From Zwartia sp. (GTDB lineage Bacteria; Pseudomonadota; Gammaproteobacteria; Burkholderiales; Burkholderiaceae_B), in contig JAURZO010000193.1 of NCBI GenBank assembly GCA_030653405.1, positions 1 through 42,596 of the forward strand: a DNA stretch of 42,596 nucleotides, read 5' to 3'. The notes beneath the pieces are model-generated. The model saw only the letters and a list, made by a program, of their open reading frames with translations. It did not search any database and was not told the origin of the DNA. Position 1 is the first letter of the stretch. Every line of letters begins with the position of its first letter. The position numbers were made by a program, and so were the translations under genes. Shown here piece by piece: positions 8,325 through 16,054 of this stretch.

Positions 8325-9095
8325 ATGTTGGCGATACGGCTAGGTAGTGCACTGTTAATACTGACGTTCACTTTGAGCGGGTGCGGCACTCGCATCACAG
8401 GCGCTGGCGGGGCAAGCACTACTTCGATGAATACAAAGACGCCACGGCAAATACCCGCTGGTCCCTTGGACTTTGCCTGGAAACTATCAGGTGACCGTAC
8501 CGTTGCGCCGCTTCAGGTTTTTTCAGACGCGTCACACATTTGGTTGCAGTGGTTACCCAATCAGACCTTACCGGCTATTTTTGCAGTGACAGAGGCGGGT
8601 GAACAGATCGCTTCCTATGAGCGTGTCGGACCGTATGCCAAGCTTGACGGGCATTGGACCACCCTGATCTTTCGAGGTGCACAGCTCCAGGCGAAAGCGC
8701 GACGCATACACGCACCATCTACCGCTCTTGCAAGCTCGCGACCAGTCAGCCAGGCGTCTTCTACCGCCGCAATTGTGACGCCGGCTCCGAAAAACGCACA
8801 ACCGTTTTATGCGATTACGAGTACGGATAAAAATCTCAGACAAGCTTTGGCTAGATGGTCTGGCTTGAGTGGCTGGAGATTTCAAGCGGAGCATTGGGCC
8901 GTTGATGTAGATATCCCTTTGACAGCCACTGCGAATTTCTCGGATGATTTTATTGGTTCGGTCAGAGCGCTTGTCGAAGCAACGGAGTTATCTGAGCGAC
9001 CACTCCAACCATGTTTTTATGCCAATCAAGTCTTGCGTGTTGTGCCCATTAACGAAGTATGTGATCGCACGGTTGTTGAGGGTGCGCGCGTATGA
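8325..9095 (+). CDS. pilL: PilL-like pilus lipoprotein: VirB9/CagX-like domain plus TcpQ C-terminal domain
   Basis: From the ATG at 8325 this is a 256-residue lipoprotein with lipobox LSGC (Cys20). The reading frame is open further upstream, but only this start gives a signal peptide at the N-terminus. Residues about 46-130 resemble the VirB9/CagX/TrbG beta domain of secretion-channel proteins (a PLQVFSD...WLQWLP...LPAIFAV pattern, then a loop ending in FRGAQLQAKARRI). After a Ser/Ala-rich linker (131-160), residues 161-245 (LRQALARWSGLSGWRF onward) match the TcpQ C-terminal domain found in PilL and TcpQ, which helps secretin assembly. Its stop overlaps the pilN start (ATGA). First gene of the pilus cluster; the domain assignment by eye is moderately sure. 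Confidence 0.68.
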   Translation: MLAIRLGSALLILTFTLSGCGTRITGAGGASTTSMNTKTPRQIPAGPLDFAWKLSGDRTVAPLQVFSDASHIWLQWLPNQTLPAIFAVTEAGEQIASYERVGPYAKLDGHWTTLIFRGAQLQAKARRIHAPSTALASSRPVSQASSTAAIVTPAPKNAQPFYAITSTDKNLRQALARWSGLSGWRFQAEHWAVDVDIPLTATANFSDDFIGSVRALVEATELSERPLQPCFYANQVLRVVPINEVCDRTVVEGARV

Positions 9096-10717
9096 ATCGT
9101 TTCGGTACTAAACAATCTAAGTTTTATGGCATGACATTTACTGTTTTATCTGTAGTTGATTTGAGCGGTTGCGCATTAGAGACGCGTTTAAAACAGCAAG
9201 AAGGACGTACGCGACAGACGCAAGGAATGATCGACCAAGTACATAGTCGTTTCGAGGCTGCAACGCTTAACACGCAGGACAAGGCCCGTGCACAGAATAT
9301 TGCTAAGCCATGGCTGATGGGGCGTTCCATGCCTTTGGCCAGAGAGGTGACCTTACCATCTGCGTTGCGTACAAAAATTGACACGACCTTGATGTATCGT
9401 CATGGCAAAGCAGATCTTTCCACACTCGCTCAGCGTATTACGCAGGCAACAGGCATCCCTGTGCGCATCAAGCCTGACGCGCTTTTGCCTTCAGAACATT
9501 TTCTACCGCGCTTAAGTACTGCTGCCGTGTCATCGCCGAGCACGAATTCTCCCGAGGTTTTTGTCCCCTCAGGGGCGATGCCTTTGCCAGAGGTCCTAGA
9601 TACGATTTCTCGTCGTTTAAATGTTCAATGGCGCTACCATAATCGCAGTCTAGAGTTCTATCGAACCGAGACAAGAGTGTTCGATGTTCGGGCGCTCACT
9701 TTGTCCGCACACGCCGATGCCAGATTAGGTCGAACGGCTAATAGTAAAAGCGGCGGGTTTGACAATTCTTCTCGCACGTCTCTGGTTGCCTCCGAGCAGC
9801 ACGTGTTAATCGCCATCAAAGAAAGGCTTGAGCCGTTTCTCACGCGTGCCGCGATCATTGCGGCTCAACCTGGCGCATCGACTTCGATTGTTATCACAGA
9901 CACCCCTGAAGTTCTGGATGAAGTTGCCCGCTATCTAGAACGAGAAAATAGGATTTTGACTAGACGTGTGCGACTGATTTTCGAAGAAATCACACTGGTG
10001 ACACATCAGGATGCTGAGTTCGGCCTGGATTGGGACACGCTCTGGGAGCAAGGGAAGATTGCAGTCGCTGTTTCAAGTTCGCTAGCGGGGGCATCCGTGG
10101 CAGGCGCAACGGCAAAACTTGGCGCGATGCCGACGCCATCGACACGAAGCCAGGCAATCGTTCGTGCCTTGTCCAAATACGGAACAGTGATGCGTCACGT
10201 CACCATACCCGTCATGACCTTGAATCGTCGCCCAGTCACACACGCGGTCCGTACAACGTTTTCCTATATCGATCAGGTTAAATCAACCCAAAGCGCGGAT
10301 GGCGGTCATTCATCCGCACGTGGCGCGCTCGGTTCGGTGTCGGTGACTCAAAAGGAAGAGACTGTTGGTGCCTTTCTGACACTTGTGCCAGACGCACAGG
10401 AAAACGGACAGGTTCTGTTGTCAGTGGCGTATGACAATACCGTTGCTCAGCCTCTCAAGTCCGTCGTGGTGGGTGACCCAGGTAGTCGACTGCAAATACA
10501 GCAAATTACGATTGATGGTCAAGGTACCGTTCAGCAGGTTGCACTTAAAACCGGACAACCCATGCTCATTTCGGGTTTTGATTCAAAGCAGGATGAATCA
10601 GAACGCGGTCGTCTCACGCCCGATGCACCACTGGCCTTTGGCGGACTGGATCGCTCCAAGCATGCAAGGACTGCGACGCTGATTATGGTGACGGCTCAAG
10701 TCGAAGAGGGGCTTTGA
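9092..10717 (+). CDS. pilN: Type IVb pilus outer-membrane secretin lipoprotein PilN
   Basis: A 541-residue secretin of the R64 PilN/BfpB type, forming the outer-membrane ring through which the pilus passes. It starts with a lipoprotein signal ending LSGC (Cys27), although the hydrophobic stretch contains an unusual Asp at residue 23. Residues about 70-280 form the periplasmic N-domains (RLNVQWRYHNRSLEFYR is typical). The C-terminal secretin domain begins near residue 290 (RRVRLIFEEITLVTHQD) and ends with LAFGGLDR...ATLIMVTAQVEE. The ATG overlaps the upstream stop, and its own stop is two bases before the pilO ATG, implying translational coupling. Family-level call is firm. Confidence 0.88.
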   Translation: MNRFGTKQSKFYGMTFTVLSVVDLSGCALETRLKQQEGRTRQTQGMIDQVHSRFEAATLNTQDKARAQNIAKPWLMGRSMPLAREVTLPSALRTKIDTTLMYRHGKADLSTLAQRITQATGIPVRIKPDALLPSEHFLPRLSTAAVSSPSTNSPEVFVPSGAMPLPEVLDTISRRLNVQWRYHNRSLEFYRTETRVFDVRALTLSAHADARLGRTANSKSGGFDNSSRTSLVASEQHVLIAIKERLEPFLTRAAIIAAQPGASTSIVITDTPEVLDEVARYLERENRILTRRVRLIFEEITLVTHQDAEFGLDWDTLWEQGKIAVAVSSSLAGASVAGATAKLGAMPTPSTRSQAIVRALSKYGTVMRHVTIPVMTLNRRPVTHAVRTTFSYIDQVKSTQSADGGHSSARGALGSVSVTQKEETVGAFLTLVPDAQENGQVLLSVAYDNTVAQPLKSVVVGDPGSRLQIQQITIDGQGTVQQVALKTGQPMLISGFDSKQDESERGRLTPDAPLAFGGLDRSKHARTATLIMVTAQVEEGL

Positions 10718-10719
10718 CA

Positions 10720-12048
10720 ATGAGTGTATTAAATGTCCCAACAGTCGGTGCTGCCCGGACGCTGATCTTGTCCCATCCCTTGAGTGCTGGAGTGGTGTTC
10801 GGACTCGACTGGATGCCAGTTGTGGGTGGGGAGGCGGAGAGCTTAGGTCGACGACGCGCCCATTCCTTAAGATCAACGCATTATCTCGTGATGGGTGAGC
10901 CAGGCGCTGTCGTCGGATGCGGCGCGCTCACACTCGGTGCTGAACGGTCTGGATCCGGTCGCGTCGCGCGCTTTCGCCACTTAATATCCGCCGCAGCCAT
11001 GTTTGCTTCTGCTCACGCGATCGGTGTGGTCGGCGGAATTTATCACCGACCTGATGTTGGGTATTGGATGGTGGCCGTCAATGCAGGCCGTGTGCTCGCT
11101 CAGACCGATAAATGGTTCGTCACCCTTGAGGAAGCGAACACGGCAGTGATGGCGCTCAGGACACGCTTTCCTAATCTTCAGCTGTTGGCAACGGCGGATC
11201 TTGTGGAGTTGGCATTGCCTGAATGGGCCAGTGGACCCATGCAGGAGGGGTCACAACTGAAAAAGCTTTCCGAAGCGCGTGCCATGACGATGCGTTGCGG
11301 ACTGATTGCTTTGTTTTTTGGCTTGGCTTATATGCTCTGGACAACCTTGAGTCCTGCGCCAGCACCCCCGGTCCAATCTCTTGGACAGTCAGATACAAAA
11401 TGGCAGGAGGTCATGGCACGCTTCGCAAGTCTGCATCCTATTCATCGACCTGCCCATTTGTTTCAGGTGTTAGCGGCGTGGCAGAAAACGCCTCTTAATC
11501 CTAATGGTTGGAAGTTAAACCGAATTCTCTGCGAGTCCTCTCATCTAGATTGGCATTGTGCTGCCCGCTATCAGCGTCATCGCCGGTTCGCGCGTAGTGA
11601 GCAACTCGATGCGGTCAAACCAAAAGATTGGAGTATTGATTTGATTGATATGGATCAGGCCGTGTTGCGTTGGCATATTGTTGGTGCCGCTAATTTGTTT
11701 GAATCAGTTTCTCCTGCGATACCCCTAAAAGAATGGATGAGTTATCTCCAGGGTGTGACGCCCGTTTTTGAATCCATTCAAGTTGGCTCAGGTACGCAAA
11801 TCGTTCTACCTGCCCCGCTTGATGAACACGGTGTGGCCATTGCGCGTCCGTCAAATATCAAAGCGTTAAAACGACGATCCATCGCGATCAAAGGTCCATT
11901 ACGTTCGATGTCGGCTCTCAGCGGCCTAGCAGTCCCGGTACGCTGGCGAAGCATTCAGCTTGAGATCGGTGCGTCAGGTGGGCGTGGCATTAGCAGTAGT
12001 GAGTTGATGGTGCATTTGCTAGGGGAAGTGTTTGAAATTGCTGAATAA
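10720..12048 (+). CDS. pilO: Type IVb pilin accessory protein PilO
   Basis: A 442-residue PilO of the R64 pilin-accessory family (distinct from type IVa PilO). The N-terminal 180 residues form a cytoplasmic domain, a single transmembrane helix lies at about 190-210 (CGLIALFFGLAYMLW), and the rest is periplasmic. It is thought to align the inner-membrane platform with the secretin. I chose the ATG at 10720; a TTG six bases upstream is also in frame. The 3' end overlaps pilP by 17 bases. Recognition rests on position, topology and length; sequence conservation in this family is low. Confidence 0.78.
   Translation: MSVLNVPTVGAARTLILSHPLSAGVVFGLDWMPVVGGEAESLGRRRAHSLRSTHYLVMGEPGAVVGCGALTLGAERSGSGRVARFRHLISAAAMFASAHAIGVVGGIYHRPDVGYWMVAVNAGRVLAQTDKWFVTLEEANTAVMALRTRFPNLQLLATADLVELALPEWASGPMQEGSQLKKLSEARAMTMRCGLIALFFGLAYMLWTTLSPAPAPPVQSLGQSDTKWQEVMARFASLHPIHRPAHLFQVLAAWQKTPLNPNGWKLNRILCESSHLDWHCAARYQRHRRFARSEQLDAVKPKDWSIDLIDMDQAVLRWHIVGAANLFESVSPAIPLKEWMSYLQGVTPVFESIQVGSGTQIVLPAPLDEHGVAIARPSNIKALKRRSIAIKGPLRSMSALSGLAVPVRWRSIQLEIGASGGRGISSSELMVHLLGEVFEIAE
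12021..12028 (+). promoter_or_regulatory. Shine-Dalgarno site that fixes the pilP TTG start
   Basis: AGGGGAAG lies inside the end of pilO, 3 bases before the TTG at 12032. It supports that TTG over the in-frame ATG at 12116 and keeps the whole signal peptide. Confidence 0.6.
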
Positions 12049-12493
12049 CATCACGACGCACTCGCAACTTCCTCGATTAGCAAACCATCGCTATACGGCG
12101 CCCGCAGTCGGTGCAATGGTTTTGGCACTTAACATTGTTGCCTTCAGTTTTGCTCACGCACAGGAGCCTTCGGTCGTGCAAGAGTTGCTCGAGCTTGATA
12201 CACAGGCCGCATTGCTTGCCGCGAGGCGAAATGTTGTCGGGCCGTTGAGCAGTCCGGGACCAGTTGTTGCGCGAGCAAGCGAAAATTTATTACTTGCGAT
12301 TTATGGTGTGGGACAGTCCTTGACCGCAGAGGTTCTTTTGGGATCGGAACCCTATGTTTTTAAAAGTCGACGTGCACAGCCGATTTCAGGACGGTCGATT
12401 GAATATACGTTGGAGCGTATTCAGCCGCCATGTGTCCACCTCAAGAAAGAAGGTCGTCGCGAAGTCCTCTGCCTGGGTCAGGTGCATCCATGA
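12032..12493 (+). CDS. pilP: Type IVb pilus biogenesis protein PilP
   Basis: A 153-residue secreted protein of the R64 PilP family, a small periplasmic partner of the pilus machine. The signal peptide spans about residues 1-43 with a hydrophobic core AMVLALNIVAFSF and cleavage after AHA. Mature features are a helical segment (VVQELLELDTQAALLAARR) and a C-terminal beta region ending CVHLKKEGRREVLCLG, with two cysteines that could pair. It starts at TTG, supported by a good Shine-Dalgarno site within pilO. Its stop overlaps the pilQ ATG (ATGA). Confidence 0.8.
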   Translation: MKLLNNITTHSQLPRLANHRYTAPAVGAMVLALNIVAFSFAHAQEPSVVQELLELDTQAALLAARRNVVGPLSSPGPVVARASENLLLAIYGVGQSLTAEVLLGSEPYVFKSRRAQPISGRSIEYTLERIQPPCVHLKKEGRREVLCLGQVHP

Positions 12494-14208
12494 AGTTTCA
12501 GATATTACGCACCATGCAAGCACAACTGCCTGCCGAGATTCGCGTTCACAGTGAGCTTGACAAGCTTAGGCCTGCCTTTGTGAGAACGTTGAGCAAAGAA
12601 CTTGACGTGCTGAGTTTGTCCGCCCGCATGTGTCCCGTGCTGTTTGCAGATGATTCAACAGGGGTATTTGTACTCACCCAGTATTATCATGACGACCAGA
12701 CTGCCGGCTTGTTGTTATTGCTCAAGGAGCGTGGCTATCGGATCAACAACAATGCGTTGCACATTCTTTCACCGGCATTATTGATCGCTGTCACGAAAAA
12801 TGTACCGACTTCGCTGAGAGTGGTGACGGGGGCAGTGGAGCCACCGCTGCGCGGTGGCGCGCTCGCGTTGGCGATGAATGCTATTTTTCTTTGGGCCTTA
12901 CAACATCGGGCCAGTGATATTCACTTTAATGTTCGGACCACTGACAGTGAGTCCGCCGTCATGTTCACCATTGATGGACGGTACGTATGCCCCGATCGTT
13001 ATGCACGCGTTCCAACTGCCACGATGCTTGCGATGCTGGCGGTCACCTGGATGGACGTCGAGGGGGGGAATGGCGCGGTCTTTGATCCGACGGTTGAGCA
13101 GCAGGGCCGTGTGACACGTCAGCTCGATGGTCAAAAGCTCACTTTGCGCTGGGCGTCTCTCGCGACCGATCAAGGACCCTCTGTGTGTCTGCGCTTATTG
13201 ATTTTGGATAATGCCTCTTTGACCCCCGAGCTTTCGTCGCTCGGATATTTGGAGTCCCAGATTGATGCCTTGCGTCGTGCGAGTTTGCAACAAGGCGGAA
13301 CGATTGTTTTAGCGGGAACAGTCGGCTCTGGCAAATCGACAACGCTGGCTACTTTGATGCGGGAAATTCCTGTCTATCGAAAAGTGATCACACTCGAGGA
13401 TCCTGCGGAATATCTCATCCCGAATGCGTTACAAAATACCGTTTCCCGTTCGGCCGATGAACATGCTGTCAATATCTTTGACGACAAACTTAAAGCGTTC
13501 AAGCGGTCAGCGATGAACGATTTATTAATTGGAGAAATTCGTGATGCTGCCGGAGGGCGCGCATTTTCTGATCTCGCGGGTTCTGGTGTCAGTCTTTACT
13601 CGACCGTACACGCTGGCTCGGCGCTGCTGATTCCAGAGCGCCTGGCCTCTAGTTTTATAGGTGTACCGAGAGACTTGCTCGCTACCCCTGGCATTCTCAA
13701 ACTCTTGGTCTTTCAGTGTTTGTTACCCCTGTTATGTCAGGGATGCGCGCAAACCTATGTGCAGGCGGCCGCTGCAAGCCCCTGGCGTTGCGCGATGGGG
13801 TTGGCGCGCTCTGAGTTATGGCGACAGTCCTGGATTGACGCTTTAGAAATGCATTCTGGCATTTCACGGGACAACATGAGATTTCGTAATGAAAAGGGAT
13901 GCTCGCGCTGCATCAAGGGGTTAACTGAATTACGCGGAACAGCAGGGCGAACGGTCGCAGCCGAGTTTATCGAGCCATCTGAGGAACCCGAGTTTCTGGA
14001 GCACCTCAAGCGTAATGACGGGCTTGCTTTATATCGCTGGTTTGACCAGCGTGCGCACACGCACATCACAGATCCGGATATGTCTGGAAAGACAGCCAAG
14101 CATTGTGCGTTATTTAAAGTCGCTCAGGGCATGGTTGATCCCCGAGAAATAGATCGTTTTTTTGGTGTACGGAGCGCACTGCAAAGGAGTGCTCGTGCTC
14201 AGATATGA
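12490..14208 (+). CDS. pilQ: Type IVb pilus assembly ATPase PilQ (GspE/PilB family)
   Basis: A 572-residue hexameric ATPase that powers pilus extension from the cytoplasmic face. Motifs: ASDIHFNVR of the N2 domain (about residue 140), Walker A GTVGSGKST (about 276-284), an Asp-box region ITLEDPAEY, and Walker B/His-box LLIGEIRDA then STVHAGS. A zinc-type pair of CxxC motifs (about 416-419 CQGC and 471-474 CSRC) matches GspE-like enzymes. The open frame extends to an earlier in-frame ATG at 12430, but the ATG at 12490 overlaps the pilP stop exactly as elsewhere in the cluster. No second (PilT-type retraction) ATPase is present. Confidence 0.92.
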   Translation: MKFQILRTMQAQLPAEIRVHSELDKLRPAFVRTLSKELDVLSLSARMCPVLFADDSTGVFVLTQYYHDDQTAGLLLLLKERGYRINNNALHILSPALLIAVTKNVPTSLRVVTGAVEPPLRGGALALAMNAIFLWALQHRASDIHFNVRTTDSESAVMFTIDGRYVCPDRYARVPTATMLAMLAVTWMDVEGGNGAVFDPTVEQQGRVTRQLDGQKLTLRWASLATDQGPSVCLRLLILDNASLTPELSSLGYLESQIDALRRASLQQGGTIVLAGTVGSGKSTTLATLMREIPVYRKVITLEDPAEYLIPNALQNTVSRSADEHAVNIFDDKLKAFKRSAMNDLLIGEIRDAAGGRAFSDLAGSGVSLYSTVHAGSALLIPERLASSFIGVPRDLLATPGILKLLVFQCLLPLLCQGCAQTYVQAAAASPWRCAMGLARSELWRQSWIDALEMHSGISRDNMRFRNEKGCSRCIKGLTELRGTAGRTVAAEFIEPSEEPEFLEHLKRNDGLALYRWFDQRAHTHITDPDMSGKTAKHCALFKVAQGMVDPREIDRFFGVRSALQRSARAQI

Positions 14209-15343
14209 ATCGCTCTATTCAACCTTGCTGCGCTTTGTTCGTGCATGCATATTCGGATGTAAGTTGTCACTTGCTACACATAGCTTTCGCTCTCAACGTG
14301 CCGACTACTACGCGTATTTAGCGGATTTGATCGAAGTCACGGCAGGGACAAAAACGCTGCAAAGCGTCTTTCGAGATGATGCGAGACGGTATGGGTCTGG
14401 TCGCGCGAGAGGCGCTTTGTCTCTTGTTTGGCTTGACCGATTTCCGCAAGCGGGAGGTGATTTGTTTGCGACTTGGTTTGGGACACTGCCTATCGAGGAT
14501 CTGCTCGCGATTAAATCGGCACAGTATGCCGGTGCGCAAGCCTTGACCCAAACGTTGCGGCAACTTGCCGAGGTCGTTCGGCTGATTGACGCCTCCCAAG
14601 CGACGATGTTTAGTACGGCCTTTGTAGGACTCGCGGGCTTACTCATGGCATGCGCCTCTGTCCTGTCCATTCCACTATTTACCGCAAAGCATTTGAGTCA
14701 AGTGTTTGCAGCGGTGCCTCCAGAGTATTTTGCCAGTTGGACGCGCGCTTTGTTTGGCACGGCAAGTTGGCTTGAGTCTGCCTGGCCTTATTTATTAATC
14801 GTGGTGATTGTCTTTGCTGTGGTTGTTGCTTGGTCTTTCGCCAATTGGACAGGTTCATTACGCGCGGTTTTGGATCGATGGGGTCCATGGGCATTTTATA
14901 GACGTATTCAAACAGTCAGGTTTGTATCGTTACTTGCCGTGACATTGAGTCCGGGGGGGAGTCATCGCGCACGTCTGAGCGATGCGATTGCCCTGCAGGC
15001 CTACGGAGCATCGCCTTGGTTTGCAAAGCATCTTTATTTGATGATGGCTCGTCTAGACCTGGGTGCACATACGATTGATGCGCTCGATACAGGGTTGATC
15101 GATCCTGAAATATGGTGGTATTTCACCGACCTGCTGGAGACACTTGGGCTAGACGAGGCTTTGTATCGAACGCGCCAGCGCACCGAGCAACACGCACTTA
15201 AACGTATCCATGTACAAGCTGTTTATTTGCGATGGAGTTTGCTCTTGCTCGCACTGGGTATCGTGTTGGGGATTGCTTTCTGGCACATACAAGTATTTGA
15301 GGAGCTCAGACAGGCCTTAAGTCTGCATTACTCACGACAATAA
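14195..15343 (+). CDS. pilR: Type IVb pilus inner-membrane platform protein PilR (GspF/PilC family)
   Basis: A 382-residue polytopic protein of the GspF family that anchors the ATPase and the pilin base. Three hydrophobic segments are visible: about 135-165 (FVGLAGLLMACASVLSIPLF), 190-213 (YLLIVVIVFAVVVAWSFA) and 350-372 (SLLLLALGIVLGIAFW), separating two cytoplasmic T2SSF-like repeats. The GTG at 14195 is chosen because AAAGGAG lies at 14183-14189, 5 bases upstream. It overlaps the pilQ end by 14 bases. A 75-base gap follows before pilS. Confidence 0.85.
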   Translation: MLRYESLYSTLLRFVRACIFGCKLSLATHSFRSQRADYYAYLADLIEVTAGTKTLQSVFRDDARRYGSGRARGALSLVWLDRFPQAGGDLFATWFGTLPIEDLLAIKSAQYAGAQALTQTLRQLAEVVRLIDASQATMFSTAFVGLAGLLMACASVLSIPLFTAKHLSQVFAAVPPEYFASWTRALFGTASWLESAWPYLLIVVIVFAVVVAWSFANWTGSLRAVLDRWGPWAFYRRIQTVRFVSLLAVTLSPGGSHRARLSDAIALQAYGASPWFAKHLYLMMARLDLGAHTIDALDTGLIDPEIWWYFTDLLETLGLDEALYRTRQRTEQHALKRIHVQAVYLRWSLLLLALGIVLGIAFWHIQVFEELRQALSLHYSRQ

Positions 15344-15347
15344 ACTA

Positions 15348-15358
15348 TGAGTGACTCA
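15348..15358. promoter_or_regulatory. Palindrome upstream of pilS, possible operator
   Basis: TGAGT-G-ACTCA is a perfect 11-bp palindrome in the only real gap within the pilus cluster. A TTGACG hexamer at 15390-15395 could be a -35 box, but no -10 fits well. The gap may permit separate expression of the major pilin. Speculative. Confidence 0.25.
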
Positions 15359-15418
15359 GTCCCCTAGTGATGGTTCTCCCCCCAAATTTTTGACGACGTT
15401 TTAATAGGTTGACTTTTC

Positions 15419-16054
15419 ATGCTGCTTTCTACGACTTTGCTTCACACCAATCAATCTTATAAGTCGCTTGCCCGGCAACGCGGATTCTCACTGATTGAGA
15501 TATCAATTGTGACCACGATCATGATGTTGCTGGCGATTGTTGGTATTCCTGCGATTCAAGGATATATTGTCGAGAGCAAGGTGCCTCGTGTCGCAGAGGA
15601 AATTCAACGCTTTGTTGCTCGGCTCAAGATGACCACCCACGGGTTTGGAGCGAGCCCATACGGCAGCGTTGATACGACCGTTCTCGCCAATTCTTTGCGC
15701 GGATCAAGCGTTGTCGCCGTGACAGGTACCGGGAGTGGCGCAAATGTCGCGCACGGGCTTGGTGGGGCAGGAGTCTCCGGTCGGGGCGTGATACGCGTGG
15801 TGCCTCACGCCTTGTCTGGTGCTCCTGTAGGGTCTGCATTTTTACTCACACTCAACGATGTCAATCACGCCGCATGCCCCGGCCTGGCTTCGGTTCTACA
15901 ACGCATCGCAGAAGTCGTGACGATCTCTGGGGCAGGCGGTCCGGTCATGGTCAAAAACAACCTGAATGAACCCGCATCTCCCTACAACCCTTTGCTTGCC
16001 GATGCGCAGTGTCTGACGGGTGACCGTAACGTTTTTGAATTTGTCATTCGTTGA
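15419..16054 (+). CDS. pilS: Type IVb major pilin PilS
   Basis: A 211-residue prepilin. The prepilin-peptidase site RG|FSLIE lies after residue 22, followed by the hydrophobic alpha-1 spine (IVTTIMMLLAIVGIPAI) with Glu at mature position 5. The 22-residue leader is the long, type IVb kind. The mature protein is about 189 residues, Gly/Val-rich in the middle, with only two cysteines after the leader (in NHAACPG and DAQCLTG) that could form the C-terminal disulfide loop. It matches PilS of R64-like systems in size and position. Its stop overlaps the next ATG (TGATG). Pilus subunit role is firm; the exact PilS assignment is by context. Confidence 0.85.
   Translation: MLLSTTLLHTNQSYKSLARQRGFSLIEISIVTTIMMLLAIVGIPAIQGYIVESKVPRVAEEIQRFVARLKMTTHGFGASPYGSVDTTVLANSLRGSSVVAVTGTGSGANVAHGLGGAGVSGRGVIRVVPHALSGAPVGSAFLLTLNDVNHAACPGLASVLQRIAEVVTISGAGGPVMVKNNLNEPASPYNPLLADAQCLTGDRNVFEFVIR

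Noticed and set aside
12430..12489. Earlier in-frame ATG for pilQ
   Set aside because: It would overlap pilP by more than 60 bases and lacks a ribosome site; the ATG at 12490 overlaps the pilP stop as in other gene pairs here.
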